The notes under the pieces were generated by a model. It worked only from the letters and a program-made list of their open reading frames with translations, searched no databases and had not been told where the DNA came from. From NCBI GenBank assembly GCA_933210815.1, contig OW119931.1, forward strand, positions 24,776,004 through 24,840,003: a stretch of DNA of 64,000 nucleotides, read 5' to 3'. Each line of letters opens with the position of its first letter. The stretch's first letter is position 1. Source of the stretch: Meta bourneti. Taxonomy: Eukaryota > Arthropoda > Arachnida > Araneae > Tetragnathidae. Shown here one piece after another: positions 47,264 to 58,789 of the stretch. The translations under genes were made by a program, and so were the position numbers.

Positions 47264-47541
47264 GGTAGGTAGATAGATATTTTAATTAACGTCGAAATGG
47301 GAGCAACATAGCGGGGTATTGGCAACGGTCCGAGATCAAACCCGAAGGGAAAGATCCAAGGACAACACCACGGTCAGATGACGAGGTCACACCTAAGCTG
47401 GCACCCCACTCTCCAAACTTCCACAACAAGCCAACGTAAGGACATTTGAAGCTACGGCAGATTTAACGTGATTGGTTGGATTCGAATTCGCAACCCTCCG
47501 GTTGCTGATTCATTACTCTTCCAACCGGGCTACCGCGGCCA
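47264..47541 (-). mobile_element. SINE family B, full ends with an internal deletion
   Basis: The tail (GGTAGGTAGATAGATATTTT) and the head (CCAACCGGGCTACCGCGGCC) are both well preserved. Compared with 45820-46135 it lacks the segment between CAACACC and CACGGTCAG and part of the segment before GATTGGTTGG. The antisense B box is GGATTCGAATTC. Confidence 0.9.
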
Positions 47542-47870
47542 CTACAAAAGGAAACAAATTAAATGTTTAATACACAAATATATCAGATAATTTATAGCCA
47601 CTACAAGTATAAAATAAAACCCTGTATACAGAATTGATGGTGACGACTCACGTCAACTAGTGTAACATTTCGTATGTTTTCACTAGACTTTTTTCGATAA
47701 TTTTCGACGTGGTGAAGTCAATTTTAAAATATCTCTTAAATCAGGACAAAAATAACACTTTAATACATTGATTTGTACTGATAGGTGGATTTTTCACTTA
47801 TATTTTGTTAGATTAACCTGATCAAATCTTTATGTTCTTGCTCGAAGTGTACTGTAAAAACTTTAAAATA

Positions 47871-47972
47871 TTAACCCTCCAAGTGGTTTCGACGAGATAT
47901 CTCGTCCAACCCTATCTGCTCGACTTTTTTAATGATGAGGCACCTCTTCAAGACAACCACCAGGAGGGTTAA
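47871..47972 (+). mobile_element. piggyBac-like MITE, copy 4 (short, 102 bp)
   Basis: A perfect TTAA lies at both ends (47871-47874, 47969-47972). The ends are CCCTCCAAGTGGTTTCGACG and ACAACCACCAGGAGGG, an inverted pair. One perfect palindrome is at 47891-47906 and a decayed partner (GATGAGGCACCTCTTC) lies near the right end. This is the minimal member and defines the family termini best. Confidence 0.85.
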
Positions 47973-50900
47973 CATACATCGTCTTTCAACATATTTTGTT
48001 TTCTTTTTCGTATTTTCACAAAAACGATTTCTGCAACATTATAAATGCTACTGAATATGCTTATAGAATGAAAATTCGGAATAACAAATGTACAAAATTG
48101 ATTCGGAGGCATTTGAAAAGCTCTTATCATTACCTACAAACAATATTACGCTTTCATTCTTATAAAGTAATCCAAATTTTTCGAATTGTTCTTGTCAACG
48201 AAAGCTAAACTCTTTCAACGCAATATTGTATTTAAAATTTATTTTATGAAATGTATATAAAGAGTATCACTGAAATCCAACAAGACTTGTGCATATTTCA
48301 TTGATGTAAAATTGAAATACACAACACAAACTATGAATGCGTGATATTCACTATCGCATAATGAAGTCTTTCGTCCTAATATTTGAGAAAGTGTTTGGAG
48401 CGATATGTTTATTTCATCATCACTTTTTAGTGACAAAAGTGTCACCGACATCATGTAAAGGAATTCCTTTTCAGAAGTCCGACCTATTTATTTCGTCACA
48501 AGTGTATGAAAAACACAAGGATATCTGTAAACAGTCTGCCATAAATTATTTATCGTGTAGACGAATTCGAAGAAAGCAGCTAGTTTCCTTTTCTGTTTCT
48601 GAGTCATCGCCTTCCTATGTGAAGCAAATGACATCAGAATGAATGCAATTCCTTTTATTTGAGACTGAATACACGACATTGGGTGCGTATTTCTCCTCGC
48701 AAATGCACTTTTGCATCTTATCAATATACAGGGGCAGTTACGATACAAAAATCAAATGAGATATCCCGCGATAATATGTAAAATTTGATCCATAAAATAT
48801 TCGAAAGTTTTCTTTTTTTATCGATAACCTTAATAACAGACAAGTTTGGGCTTTTTTAAATCAGAAAGCTGTAATCTTGAATCACATATTGTAAGGCTAC
48901 TGAGCTACAAAGACGAAAGACTGGATTACGAAATTCAAACAATGTGATCGAACCATCACTCCTCATGTGTCTATTGAAACGTATAAATTAACTAATAATT
49001 GAATAGTTGGCAGCCCTCTTTGACAGCTTTATTTAGCATGGGAACAAAATGATTCGAGTTATTAAAATATTTTAAAACAAGGCGATCAAACAAATCTTTC
49101 GTATCGAATTTCATGCTAATATATTTCCTTTGGTCAAGATTCATTGTTTTCTATTGAAACATACAAAAATTACAATGGAAATTCTATATTTTCGCAATAA
49201 TTAATTTGCTCATTTAGGAATTATTTCTTTAAAAAAACATTATAGGCACAGAAGCTTTTAATAATTAAAATAGTATTTGCGACTCAATTATGTAATTTGA
49301 AATCGATTTGGTTTGGTTTGATTTGCCTGTCTATACTTGTACTTTATGACACACGACATTTTAATTTCGAAATAGATCTTATTTCGTTATATGTAATAAT
49401 TGTATTTTTGGATAGATTCAAAATGTATTAAATGCGTAGAAAAACTGCACATTTTGGTCTGTTTCTCTCAAATGAGTTTTATGTGCACTTAGACACATTT
49501 GCATTGAAAAAGTATGCAATTAAATCGATTATCAGTTGCTGGCATAAACTAAACTCAAAACTATTGTCATTAAAGTGTACACACATATTCTACCAAGACC
49601 TATAGGATGAGCTTGAGTGTCCCCGCTTATTGTTGATCCTGATAGATTGTGACAGATTTACTTATACCTCTGATTAAATAAATTGCCACAGATCGAGATA
49701 TACCAGCAAAATGGTAATTTAATGGTGTTTTTACAAATATGTAATGAAATCTCGAACTGCATCTCTCTCTCTTTAATATATTCCATTCATGTATATACAA
49801 TTAATATAATTAATACATGAATTGATGAGATGCTTCAAGACGTTACAGTTATGGTTGAAAGACGATTAAAAGGTTGGTTTTATGTGACGAACTCTCAGAC
49901 AGACACATTTTTGAAATCTGGTTGAAGAGGCATAAAGTAAGATTAATACTAAGACCTTGATTAGAAAGAAATATTATGAACATTCTGAGGCTTGTCTCTC
50001 ACTCGTTAGGTGTCAATAACAAACAATCGGATATGAAACGTTTATCAGACAACTGAGCAGTAGAAAGTTGTAATCAAAATTAGATGCAGAATAACTCCCG
50101 TTATTTCAAGCATTCGACAATGTAACTTTTTTACTTGTCCCCAGATAAATTTACGATTTGGAGAAATAAAGAGAAATTCCAGACAAGAAAACTCAGTCAT
50201 TAAAAATTAGGATACATCAACTCCCTCTAAAAAGTTGAGAAAATAAAAAGTTTTGAAATATGCGCAAGGTGTAAACTATTATGTACCTACTTAAGATTTA
50301 TATAATTTCGAACCATTCTATCGTGTTTAACGACACTCAGAATGGTTTTACCACCTATTAAAGTTTACTTTGCAGTTCCATTAAGTATTAAATGAAAATG
50401 TGTATCTTATTGCATAATTTATGTCTGATCAGTAGTAAGTTATCGGCCCTTGCAATATCGTTCCACTCCATATAACGCTTTTTTGTCTCTGAGAAGCTCA
50501 ATTATTCGAGAGGTCACAGAATTTAGAAACACTGGAGGCAGGCTGTACCTTGTAAGAACTTGACGAAACGCGCCATTTTGCAATGCATAAAATTTCTAAG
50601 ATCAAGAGTCGAAATTAGAAAATTTGCATGAAATCAGCCAATAAAATAAACATTTATATAAAGGAAACAAAATAATCAAATCTATATACATATACAAATG
50701 ACTACAACACTGATATAACCGTTTGGATTATAAGTATATGTATACCCATTTGATAACTGAATTAACAGAGTTGATCAAATGGATAAAGTATAAGGCATAG
50801 CATGTATTTTTTACTGGCGATTAATTTATATTTTCAATGAAGTGCCTACAGAATAATGTATTTCTTTTGCTTATACCCCTGATTTAAAATGCTAAACCAG

Positions 50901-51880
50901 GTCCATAAAATTTTGTCACTTGAGAATAAATCTGCCTGATCTTGGTCTTACACCAGTAAATCTAATGCAGTCAAGGACATGAAAAGAATTTAGTCATGTC
51001 TGTGAACACGTGCAAATACTCTGAATTTAATTTTTATTATGCACGTGCAAGTGCTACTTGCAACTTGAAAACTTCGTTGTCTTGATAGTATATTTATTAA
51101 GCCCGCGAAAACTGTGATATTAGTGAATACATCGTAAATTAGGCATGTGCAAACTGTAACCATGATATGGAATGTGATGAAATATTAATCTTGGAATTTT
51201 TGGAAGAATGGGAAAAGAAGTGCAAAGAAGAGTATCCGTGTTCTTTGTAGTTTTGTATCGTCCTTAGTTCACTAATAAATGACCAAATTTTTCGAACAAG
51301 TGTTTGTTTCCATGTGTGCAACTGAAAAGTTAATCTGCAACAATTTAATGCACACTGATTTAATGTGTTACTGATATTCTGATCAACCGAAAAGTGGCCA
51401 GAGAGAGTCTTCATCTCCATTTGAATTAGTAACAGATTCGGGGACGACACAATACTCCGACAATGTCTCTAAGCTCCTAAATACCCATTTCAATTGCAGA
51501 ATAATTACTCGTTCGAATATGATTCACTTCTTACCAATTCTTAAACTTATATTTGGCTACCTTAGATTTTCTTGCTTCATCTCATTCCCATTGCCCTTCT
51601 ATTGATGAAGAGTTTAAATAGCAAACCTCAATTCGCATTCCTAATATTTTGTAGTTCCACAGCTCAGACAAAACATTTAAACAAACGGCGTAAATGGTGA
51701 TTTTGGTTTATTTATTTTACTTTCCCTAACGGTTGAATTTATACGTTTACATCCTTTTATTGCCATTCCAAAATATACAAATAACGATTTATACTACGTT
51801 GGTGAAATAGACAGAACATATAGAAAATCTTAAGATTTATTTAAATTATGAAAGTTCTAATGAACTTATTTCATTTACGT
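47973..51880. other. Gene-free stretch, mostly AT-rich
   Basis: About 3.9 kb without a recognised repeat or gene. Two frames of about 100 codons (48337-48642 plus; 51139-51450 minus) lack recognisable domains. 48400-48760 is slightly more complex than its surroundings. Confidence 0.55.
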
Positions 51881-51907
51881 AAGTTCCTTGTATTGCAGCA
51901 ACTGTTC

Positions 51908-51957
51908 CTTGTATTGCATGCTGCAGAAATAGTTATTCGTCCAGCATGCAATACAAG
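51908..51957. repeat. Inverted repeat, 16-bp arms
   Basis: CTTGTATTGCATGCTG at 51908-51923 is exactly complementary to 51942-51957, with an 18-base loop. A further direct copy of TTCCTTGTATTGCA lies just upstream near 51881. It directly precedes the AT-rich array at 51985. Confidence 0.85.
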
Positions 51958-51984
51958 AAACTAAACAAGACACAAGAAAATAAA

Positions 51985-52450
51985 GTTATAATACTAATAT
52001 TATAACACAAAATACTAATATATTAAATACAATACTATAACTAATATTATAAAACAATACTCTAACTAGTATTATAATACAATACTCTCGAACTAATATT
52101 ATAATACAAGGTACTTTCTTTAATATATCATAATACAGGATATTAATATTATAATATAAAACTGATATTATAATACAAGGCATTCGAATGTAATACAAGA
52201 TATTAATTTTATAATAAAAGAACTAATATTATAATACTAAGTATACTCTCTCTAATATTATAATACTAAGTATACTCTCTATAATATTATAATACTAAGT
52301 ATACTCTCTATAATATCATAATACAAGACATTTTAATATTAAATATAAAAACTGATATTATAATAAAAAAGGCACTAATATCGTAATGCAGGATATTAAT
52401 GTTGTAATATAAGAACTAGACCTAATATTATAATACAAGGTATTACAATA
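51985..52450. repeat. Degenerate TAATATTATAATAC array
   Basis: About 460 bp composed of the word CTAATATTATAATAC with spacers such as AAGG, AAGA and AAAACTG. At 52233, 52262 and 52291 a 29-bp variant containing AATACTAAGTATACTCTCT is repeated three times almost exactly. The 70-codon minus-strand frame is a product of the repeat. Confidence 0.88.
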
Positions 52451-52539
52451 TTAGGAAACCTTTGAAAGATTATTGCAAATAACCGAATAACACATAAAAT
52501 AGCATTAAAACACAGTTAATCCCCATCCACGATAAAAAA

Positions 52540-52985
52540 AAGTCTAGCCCGAGCTCAAAATAACCTCCAAGACGAACAACCGTCTTCTACAATGTATCAG
52601 TTATGAATGCAGTTAGAAAAAGCGATTTTTCTATCAAAACTAGGTGAATCGGGGAAGGAGAGTCCTGGACCAAGGCCGCACGAGCCGTGCATTGTCGTCT
52701 ACCAATCTGGCAGCTGTAGCAGACGTGCAAAAAACGGCACAAAAACTGCAAGTGTCTGCTCCTGCGGAACACGCTGCTTTTTTTAGGAGTTCCCGTTAAC
52801 TTGCAGTTTTTTATGGCCACGACATAGGCTAAATATCGGCAGTTACTGCTTTTGACCTCTTTTTTTCTTCTTTTTCTTCCTTTCGTCTCTTTCTTCAGGG
52901 AGTGCGTATTGATGAGGTTCTACTGCTACGACTATAGAGTTGTGGTCCTTTCTCCGAGAAGAGTATTGTGTGTGCCCGCTCTTAC
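52540..52985. promoter_or_regulatory. Complex-sequence block, candidate conserved non-coding element
   Basis: Mixed composition with CpGs (AAGGCCGCACGAGCCGTGC, CTGGCAGCTGTAGCAGACG, CTCCTGCGGAACACGCTGC), including an E-box CAGCTG near 52713 and a TTTTATGGCC word near 52809. The latter resembles posterior homeodomain sites. A pyrimidine-rich tract lies at 52857-52895. No window repeat matches. Regulatory function is inference; an exon cannot be excluded, although the 77-codon minus-strand frame has no domain. Confidence 0.28.
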
Positions 52986-53067
52986 ACGAGTTTTTCGTTT
53001 TTGCACTTTGGTATATTTTTAAGACAGTTTGGAGTGCAAAATGTTATTCTCCAGAGAATTTTACATA

Positions 53068-53155
53068 TATATATCTATCTATATATATATATATATAGAT
53101 AGATATATATGTATATATGTATTTGTGTATTTGTGTGTATATGTATATATGTATT
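53068..53155. repeat. TA-rich microsatellite with self-complementary core
   Basis: TA runs with symmetric TATCTATC and GATAGATA interruptions make a palindromic core, followed by TATATGTA and TGTG variants. It sits inside the first unit of the ~198-bp array. Confidence 0.9.
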
Positions 53156-53180
53156 TTGGTGTAAAAGTATTATGTTCGGC

Positions 53181-53214
53181 AGTTGTAATATTTCTATGAA
53201 GAAATATTACAACT
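53181..53214. repeat. Hairpin, 14-bp stem, 6-base loop
   Basis: AGTTGTAATATTTC at 53181-53194 is complementary to 53201-53214, with loop TATGAA. The other units of the array have an unpaired version of this region, so the extra arm is specific to this unit. Confidence 0.88.
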
Positions 53215-54030
53215 GAAGATATATTACAATATTACTCTTTTTTCGTTTTTGCGGTTCTTTATATTTTTAGAACAGTCTTGAGTGTTAAAATTTTATTTTA
53301 CAGCGAATTATATACCTATGAAGGAATAATTTAAGGGTTTTTGTTTTCGCAGTACTGCATATTTCTAAACGCAGTATTCAGGATAAAAAATGTAATGTTC
53401 GACAGTTGAAATATTTCTATGGAGAAATTACTCTTTTTTTCGTTTTTGCGGTTCTGTATATTTTTAGGACAGTCTTGAGTGTTAAAATGTCATTTTACAG
53501 CGAATTATGATATATCTATGAAGGGATGATTTAAGGTTTTTTGTTTTCGCAGTACTGCATATTTCTAAACACAGTATTCAGGATAAAAATATAATGTTCG
53601 ACAGTTGAAACATTTCTATGAAGAAATTACTCTTTTTTTCGTTTCTGCGGTTCTGTATATTTTTAGGACAGTCTTGAGTGCTAAAATGTTATTTTACAGC
53701 GAATTATGATATACCTATGAAGGAATAATTTAAGGGTTTTTGTTTTCGCAGTACTGCATATTTTTAAACACAGTATTCAAGATAAAAATATAATGTTCGA
53801 CAGTTGAAACATTTCTATGAAGAAATTACTCTTTTTTTTCGTTTTTGCTGTTCTGTATATTTTAAGTAATTTTTAATGAAATCATGTTTCAATGAGTTAT
53901 AATATATCTACGAAGGAATTATTAAATGGGTTTGTTTCTGTAGCGTTGCAAATTTGTATTTTTACAAAATAATTTTAGAGTAAAAATATGTTTCGAAGAG
54001 TTAGAATATGTCTGTCTATGAAAAGCTCAA

Positions 54031-54125
54031 GTGTTGATCACTTCCCGTGGTTCAAAATTAAGACCAGATCTTCATCAACAGCTCGTTATGTAGCTCCAGT
54101 GTGATGTTAATTCAACTACCAGTCA
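54031..54125 (+). mobile_element. SINE family B tail remnant
   Basis: Retains CGTGGTTCAAAATTA, then AGCTCGTTATGTAGCTCCAG, TGTGATGTTAATTCAACTACC. Only about the last third of the element is left and it is internally shortened. Confidence 0.75.
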
Positions 54126-54814
54126 ACCAACTCAAAAATGTAAAAATAAACATAGAATAGCTTACCTATTTAAAGTTACAGGTACGTAGACTCGTAGGAA
54201 ATAATTTTTAACTGATTTGAGAAAGAATCGACATCAGATCCGGCTGTAATTTAGAAAAACGAATATATATAGTAATTGCATATGCAGTAATTATCCTTTA
54301 ACAATGAACAAAACATACCCAATAATGTTTTAAAACAGACAATACCTTTTAAATAACTTGACTGTATGGTGTTACACAACAGTATGATTAACAGACTTCC
54401 ACGAATGTTTTAAAAAATATCAGATCTTTAAAGTGTCATAATTAAATTTTGAAATTAAAATTGATTCGATATGTTTTTCACAAAAAGTTGTTACAGAATA
54501 CTTACTAAATGAGATTTGAAAAGTATCTAATATAAAAGCTATTTTTAATTCTTTGTTTAGTAATAAGTTGAATTTAGAGATTACCTAGGCTATGTTTATA
54601 CGCAATCAACTATCATGTACAGACATCTACACAATTGTACTTAAAATTATATTTGCATGATATACCTTAAATGTGCTGAGCTTGATTTTTTAAATTTTTA
54701 ATTGAAAATATTCTCGTTTTCAAAAAAACAATATTTCAGTTTTACTAATTTCTACCATATAAATTAAATTTCAACATAAGAATTGGATGTATGATGTTGT
54801 CCGCTTCACATGTT
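54126..54814. other. Gene-free AT-rich stretch
   Basis: About 700 bp of AT-rich DNA; nothing recognised. Confidence 0.6.
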
Positions 54815-55197
54815 TCAACCCTCCAAGTGATTTTGACGAGATATCTCGGCTATCCAGATCTGACCAATTTTACTAATGACGAGATATCTCGTCATTAGTA
54901 AAATTGGTCATCTCGTCATTAAGATATCTCGTCATTAAGATATTACGGATTTTTTTATGATGACGAGATTTTTTTTCTAATGTCAATCTATCTCGTCTAT
55001 CAATATCTGGTCAGTTTTGATAATGACGATATATTTCGCCTATCAAGATCTGGTCAATGTTGATAATGGCGATATATTTCGCCTATCATGATCTGGTCAG
55101 TGTTGATAATGACGATATATTTCGCCTATCAAGATCTGGTCAGTTTTGATAATGACGAGATGCAACCATCGTCGAGACAATCACCAGGACGGTTTAA
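54815..55197 (+). mobile_element. piggyBac-like MITE, copy 5 (expanded, 383 bp)
   Basis: The left end TCAACCCTCCAAGTGATTTT has one change in its flanking TTAA. The right end ACAATCACCAGGACGGTTTAA keeps TTAA at 55194-55197. One palindrome is at 54835-54850 (one change) and a perfect one at 54878-54893, itself the centre of a 50-bp perfect palindrome (54861-54910). A 43-bp unit beginning ATCTGGTCA repeats at 55005, 55048, 55091 and 55134. The extra length over copies 1-3 comes from these two internal expansions. Confidence 0.83.
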
Positions 55198-57622
55198 TTT
55201 GTTAAAAAGGTGATTAAATTAACTTAAGGTAGAGTATAAGGTGCATTGGTACGAGTATCAAAGACATTTACTATTTTGATATAGACGAAATTGCATTTAT
55301 ATTAAAAATGCTTATTACTTTTATATCTTTGATTAAAATTTTGTAAAATCAACATAGAAGAGTAAAAAATTAAGCATCATGTAAGAGAGAAAGATATTTT
55401 CTTGGCTGTTTCCTCTGCTATCAAAGTAAAGACCATTTATCTCGAAAATGTTTCTTTTGTTTTCTCTTCCTCCGTAAATTATTTTATTGTAACCACTTTG
55501 CTCTTTATTCTGCCTAGGTTGAATCATAAGATCTCTTTCGCTCTCACACTTCTTACAGTATAAAACTCGTATTATAAGAAAATACTGGATACATATATAA
55601 CTGTGAGGTTGAAATTAGAACAGCACACCAGTTTCGGTTGAAGTAAGCAGATAAATAAATTACATATTCCCGTATGTTTTTAACTTTTCGTAATCGGACT
55701 AAGCATTAATGCAACAATACATACTCTTCTTAAGCATAGTAAGTGCAAAAATATTCTTGCTTAAAGGCATTTGATATATTCATTGATTATGAGTGAATTT
55801 TCAACCTTTCTTTGTAAAAATTAATTCTACGTTACTTACAATTTTTTGTTGTTAAAACGTGGTCTGATACAATAAAGTTGTTTTTTATTAGTGTCTCGTG
55901 TTCAATTATGGCAGAAAGTCAAATGTATCTACATAATAAAAATTTTAATCAAATTGAAGCAGCTATTACTTTGACATAAAATCAAATCATTTAAATCTCG
56001 TTTTTCTGTTAATAATTGTATGAAATTCCGTACCATTCATTTCGTTTCATAAAAGCAGATTACTTAAAATATGAGTGCATTTTTTCCATCACAGTATTAA
56101 ATTTGATAAAATATTAGCGTAAATTTGATTAACTAAATTTAAAATGCATGCATGTTTTCCTCATTCCAATAACATTTTGAAGAAAAGTGTGTAATAGGAC
56201 AACACATTTTTCGTTCTGTTGTAAATATTGCTTTTCCTGAATGTAAACTATTTTTGATAAAAAAAAACGGCCAATTAATTTCCATATAACGCTTTATTAA
56301 ATATATTTCTGAATATCACATTACATAACGATTAGTTTATAACTTCTTGTAAAACAGAGTTGCCCTTTTCACTAAATAAATAACCACAAGGATTTAAATA
56401 TCCTCTCTGATTCTTAAAAGTCATATATAAACAGGTTTCATCAAAAATTTATTACTCGGTATTTTTTCCACCTAAATAACACCTATATATTTCTATTTGA
56501 CTTCTATGACTAAAATGTATACTATAAACAGGCCCAGGTTTTGTTAACATGTCCTCTTTTTGTTTGTATAAAGTAAACAATACGCGCGTAAATAGGAATT
56601 CCGTTCACAATCCCCTTATTCAAGAAATATACAGTTTTTAAGATCATTCTTTGTCAATTTTTGTTACTAGGGCATTTTAAAGATTTTTTGGCATTTCTTG
56701 AGATTTTTAAGGCATGTTTTGTATTTTTTCAAGTTTTGAATACGATGTTTTAATTTTGTTCTGGAAGTACAAAAATTGTTGAAACCTTCCTAATTCGTCA
56801 TCTTTCATGCGAAATTTCATTTTTACTATAAAACTCAAAGCAAATAACTCTTCTACCAGATTCTGATTAAAAATTATTCATTATCTCTCCTTCCATTCAA
56901 AACAGAATTTTTAAATCTTTCCTATTGGTCGATGAATCATCTACACCTGAACGAGTGAAGGCTAGGAGTTTCCTCTAGTTTTAACAGAAGAAAACGAAAT
57001 ATCACAATTTATCTTTGAGTCTTCGAATTATTAATTGGTAATTTAATAATGCCGAAATTAAAACAATTTTTTAGGCCATTTTTTCACATTTTTGGTCGCT
57101 TTTTCAGTTTCTAAGGTCGTTTTATGCTCATTTTTGGTCATATTTATACATTTTTTGGTCAATAAAATACGGGCCCTGCTTATAATTTGGTTCCAAATAA
57201 AACTTTTACTGATAAAAAAATTCAATGAATTCGTTGATTGATCTGTAGCGTTTCCCAAATGAGTTCCTGAATTAAATATACTGTGACTGTTTCAAATATT
57301 GACACATATCCATTTTATCTTCTTTCTCAGCAATCGTTTCACACATTATCCTTTCCTGATTTCAATTCCAAAACCTCTGTTTGATATTTTTAGGAAAGAT
57401 AGAAGCTTACGACTTCATTAAGAAAAATTAGAACTTAAAGCTGTTTTTAGATATATTTTCTCAAGTATTCTTGGCCAAAATACCCAGGTTGTGAAAAGAA
57501 ATATATGAGGGTATTTGCAGGCAATCAATTGTGAAACTTATAGAACGAAGCTTTTTATCTTCGAACTTTTATTTACGTGATATCCTCACATATTTTATCT
57601 CAAGAAGTCTTAAGAGCAGAAA
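55198..57622. other. Gene-free AT-rich stretch
   Basis: About 2.4 kb of AT-rich DNA. Short, loosely periodic T-rich words occur at 56650-56750 (AGATTTTTTGGCATT, GATTTTTAAGGCATG) and 57060-57165 (TTTTTGGTC repeated four times). No gene signal in frames of 64-66 codons. Confidence 0.6.
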
Positions 57623-57920
57623 GTAGGTAGGTAGGTCATCGAATTAACGTCGAAATGGAGCAACACAGCGGGCTATTGGCGACGGTCCGGGATCCATCCC
57701 GAAGGGAAAGATCCGAGGATAAAACCTCGTAATTTAGAATCATGGTCAGATGACGAGGTGAACACCTGAGCTGGTATCCCACTCTCTAAATATTCACACC
57801 AGGCCAGCGTGAGGACATTTGAGACCACGACAGATTTAACGTCCACCCCCCCCCAAAAAAACACTTCGGTCTTTGGTTGGATCGAGTTTTGAATTCTCAA
57901 GAGCTGAAGTGGCTACCCAA
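57623..57920 (-). mobile_element. SINE family B, head partly lost
   Basis: In antisense: CTAC-repeat tail as GTAGGTAGGTAGG, body (GGCGACGGTCCGGGATCCAT, CAGATGACGAGGTGAACACC, CGTGAGGACATTTGAGACC), and the start of the head (GGTCTTTGGTTGGATCGAG). After the B-box region the head collapses to CTCAAGAGCTGAAGTGGC. A CCCCCCCC, AAAAAAA run interrupts near 57848. AAGAGCAGAA (57612) and AAGAGCTGAA (57900) could be a decayed target duplication. Confidence 0.85.
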
Positions 57921-58056
57921 TTTTTCAACAGAATCAAATGGGTGAGACACATATACTTTTCTAATCCTCACATGAGAAAGAACCATGGGACGCTTAATGG
58001 TACTTAGATGTACATTACGACTACATGATATTTTTGTGAATTACTTGAGAACGGAA

Positions 58057-58640
58057 GGTAGGTATTTAATTAACGTCTCAATGGAGCAACACAACGGGTT
58101 ATTGGTGACGGTCTGGGATCTATCCCTTCGGGATAGATCCGACCATACAAAGAAAAAATAGAGTTTATATTATTTCGAATGTTTTAACCATTCCGTCAAT
58201 GAAATATTTTATCTTATTGTATATACATATATTCATCCTCAAATTATCATAACGATAAACTATTATGCATCTGAATTAACATAAAAATTGAAACATAAAC
58301 TTTTATTTATTACAGTCAACAATTTTTGGTACATAAATTTGACTGTGATAAAAAATAACTCCCTAATCGATAGTTCAAATTTATTTTTAGATAATTTGTT
58401 TCACTTTTGATCGGGAAAGATCCAAGGACAACACCTATTCAATTTGAACCATGGTCACATGACGTGGTCGACACCTGATCCGGAACACCACTCTCCAAAC
58501 TTCCACACAACATCAACGTGAGGACAATTGAGGCCACGACAGCTTTACACGACTGTCTTTGGTAAAACCGGGTTTCGAACTCGCAACCTCCGGTTGCTCA
58601 TCTGCTACTCTCCCAACTGGGTTGCCGCGGTCCTGCTTGG
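58057..58640 (-). mobile_element. SINE family B split by about 270 bp of unrelated sequence
   Basis: 58057-58136 holds the tail half (GGTAGGTATTTAATTAACG, CACAACGGGTTATTGG, GGTCTGGGATCTATCCC). 58412-58640 holds the rest from GGGAAAGATCCAAGGAC to the head (TTTCGAACTCGCAACCTCC, CAACTGGGTTGCCGCGG). The two parts join in order with little missing. Between them lies AT-rich sequence of unknown type. At the left break the element sequence turns back on itself (CCCTTCGGGATAGATCC), a small fold-back. Confidence 0.83.
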
Positions 58641-58789
58641 AAAGGTAACTAGGATTTTATTGGTACACTTTAAACTTAGGGAAGGCACACTTCAAAGCTT
58701 TCAAGACTGAAAATTGCATTGCAGTTCTATACCTGCTAAAAGCAATTTTGGGAAAGCATATTATGGCATAAATATACCTACAGTCCGTA

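Larger units (their letters stand above)
52990..54030. repeat. Tandem array, period about 198 bp
   Basis: CGTTTTTGCGGTTCT-type words occur at 53244, 53441, 53640 and 53840 (steps 197, 199, 200). An older unit starts near 52997 and is stretched by a microsatellite. Each unit carries GGACAGTCTTGAGTG, TTTTACAGCGAATTAT, TTCGCAGTACTGCATATTT and GTTCGACAGTTGAAA in the same order. The middle units are closely similar, the outer ones diverged, which is typical of unequal exchange. No coding signal. Confidence 0.92.

Noticed and set aside
48337..48642. 101-codon frame
   Set aside because: No family or motif recognised; composition fits chance, and an 86-codon minus-strand frame overlaps part of it.
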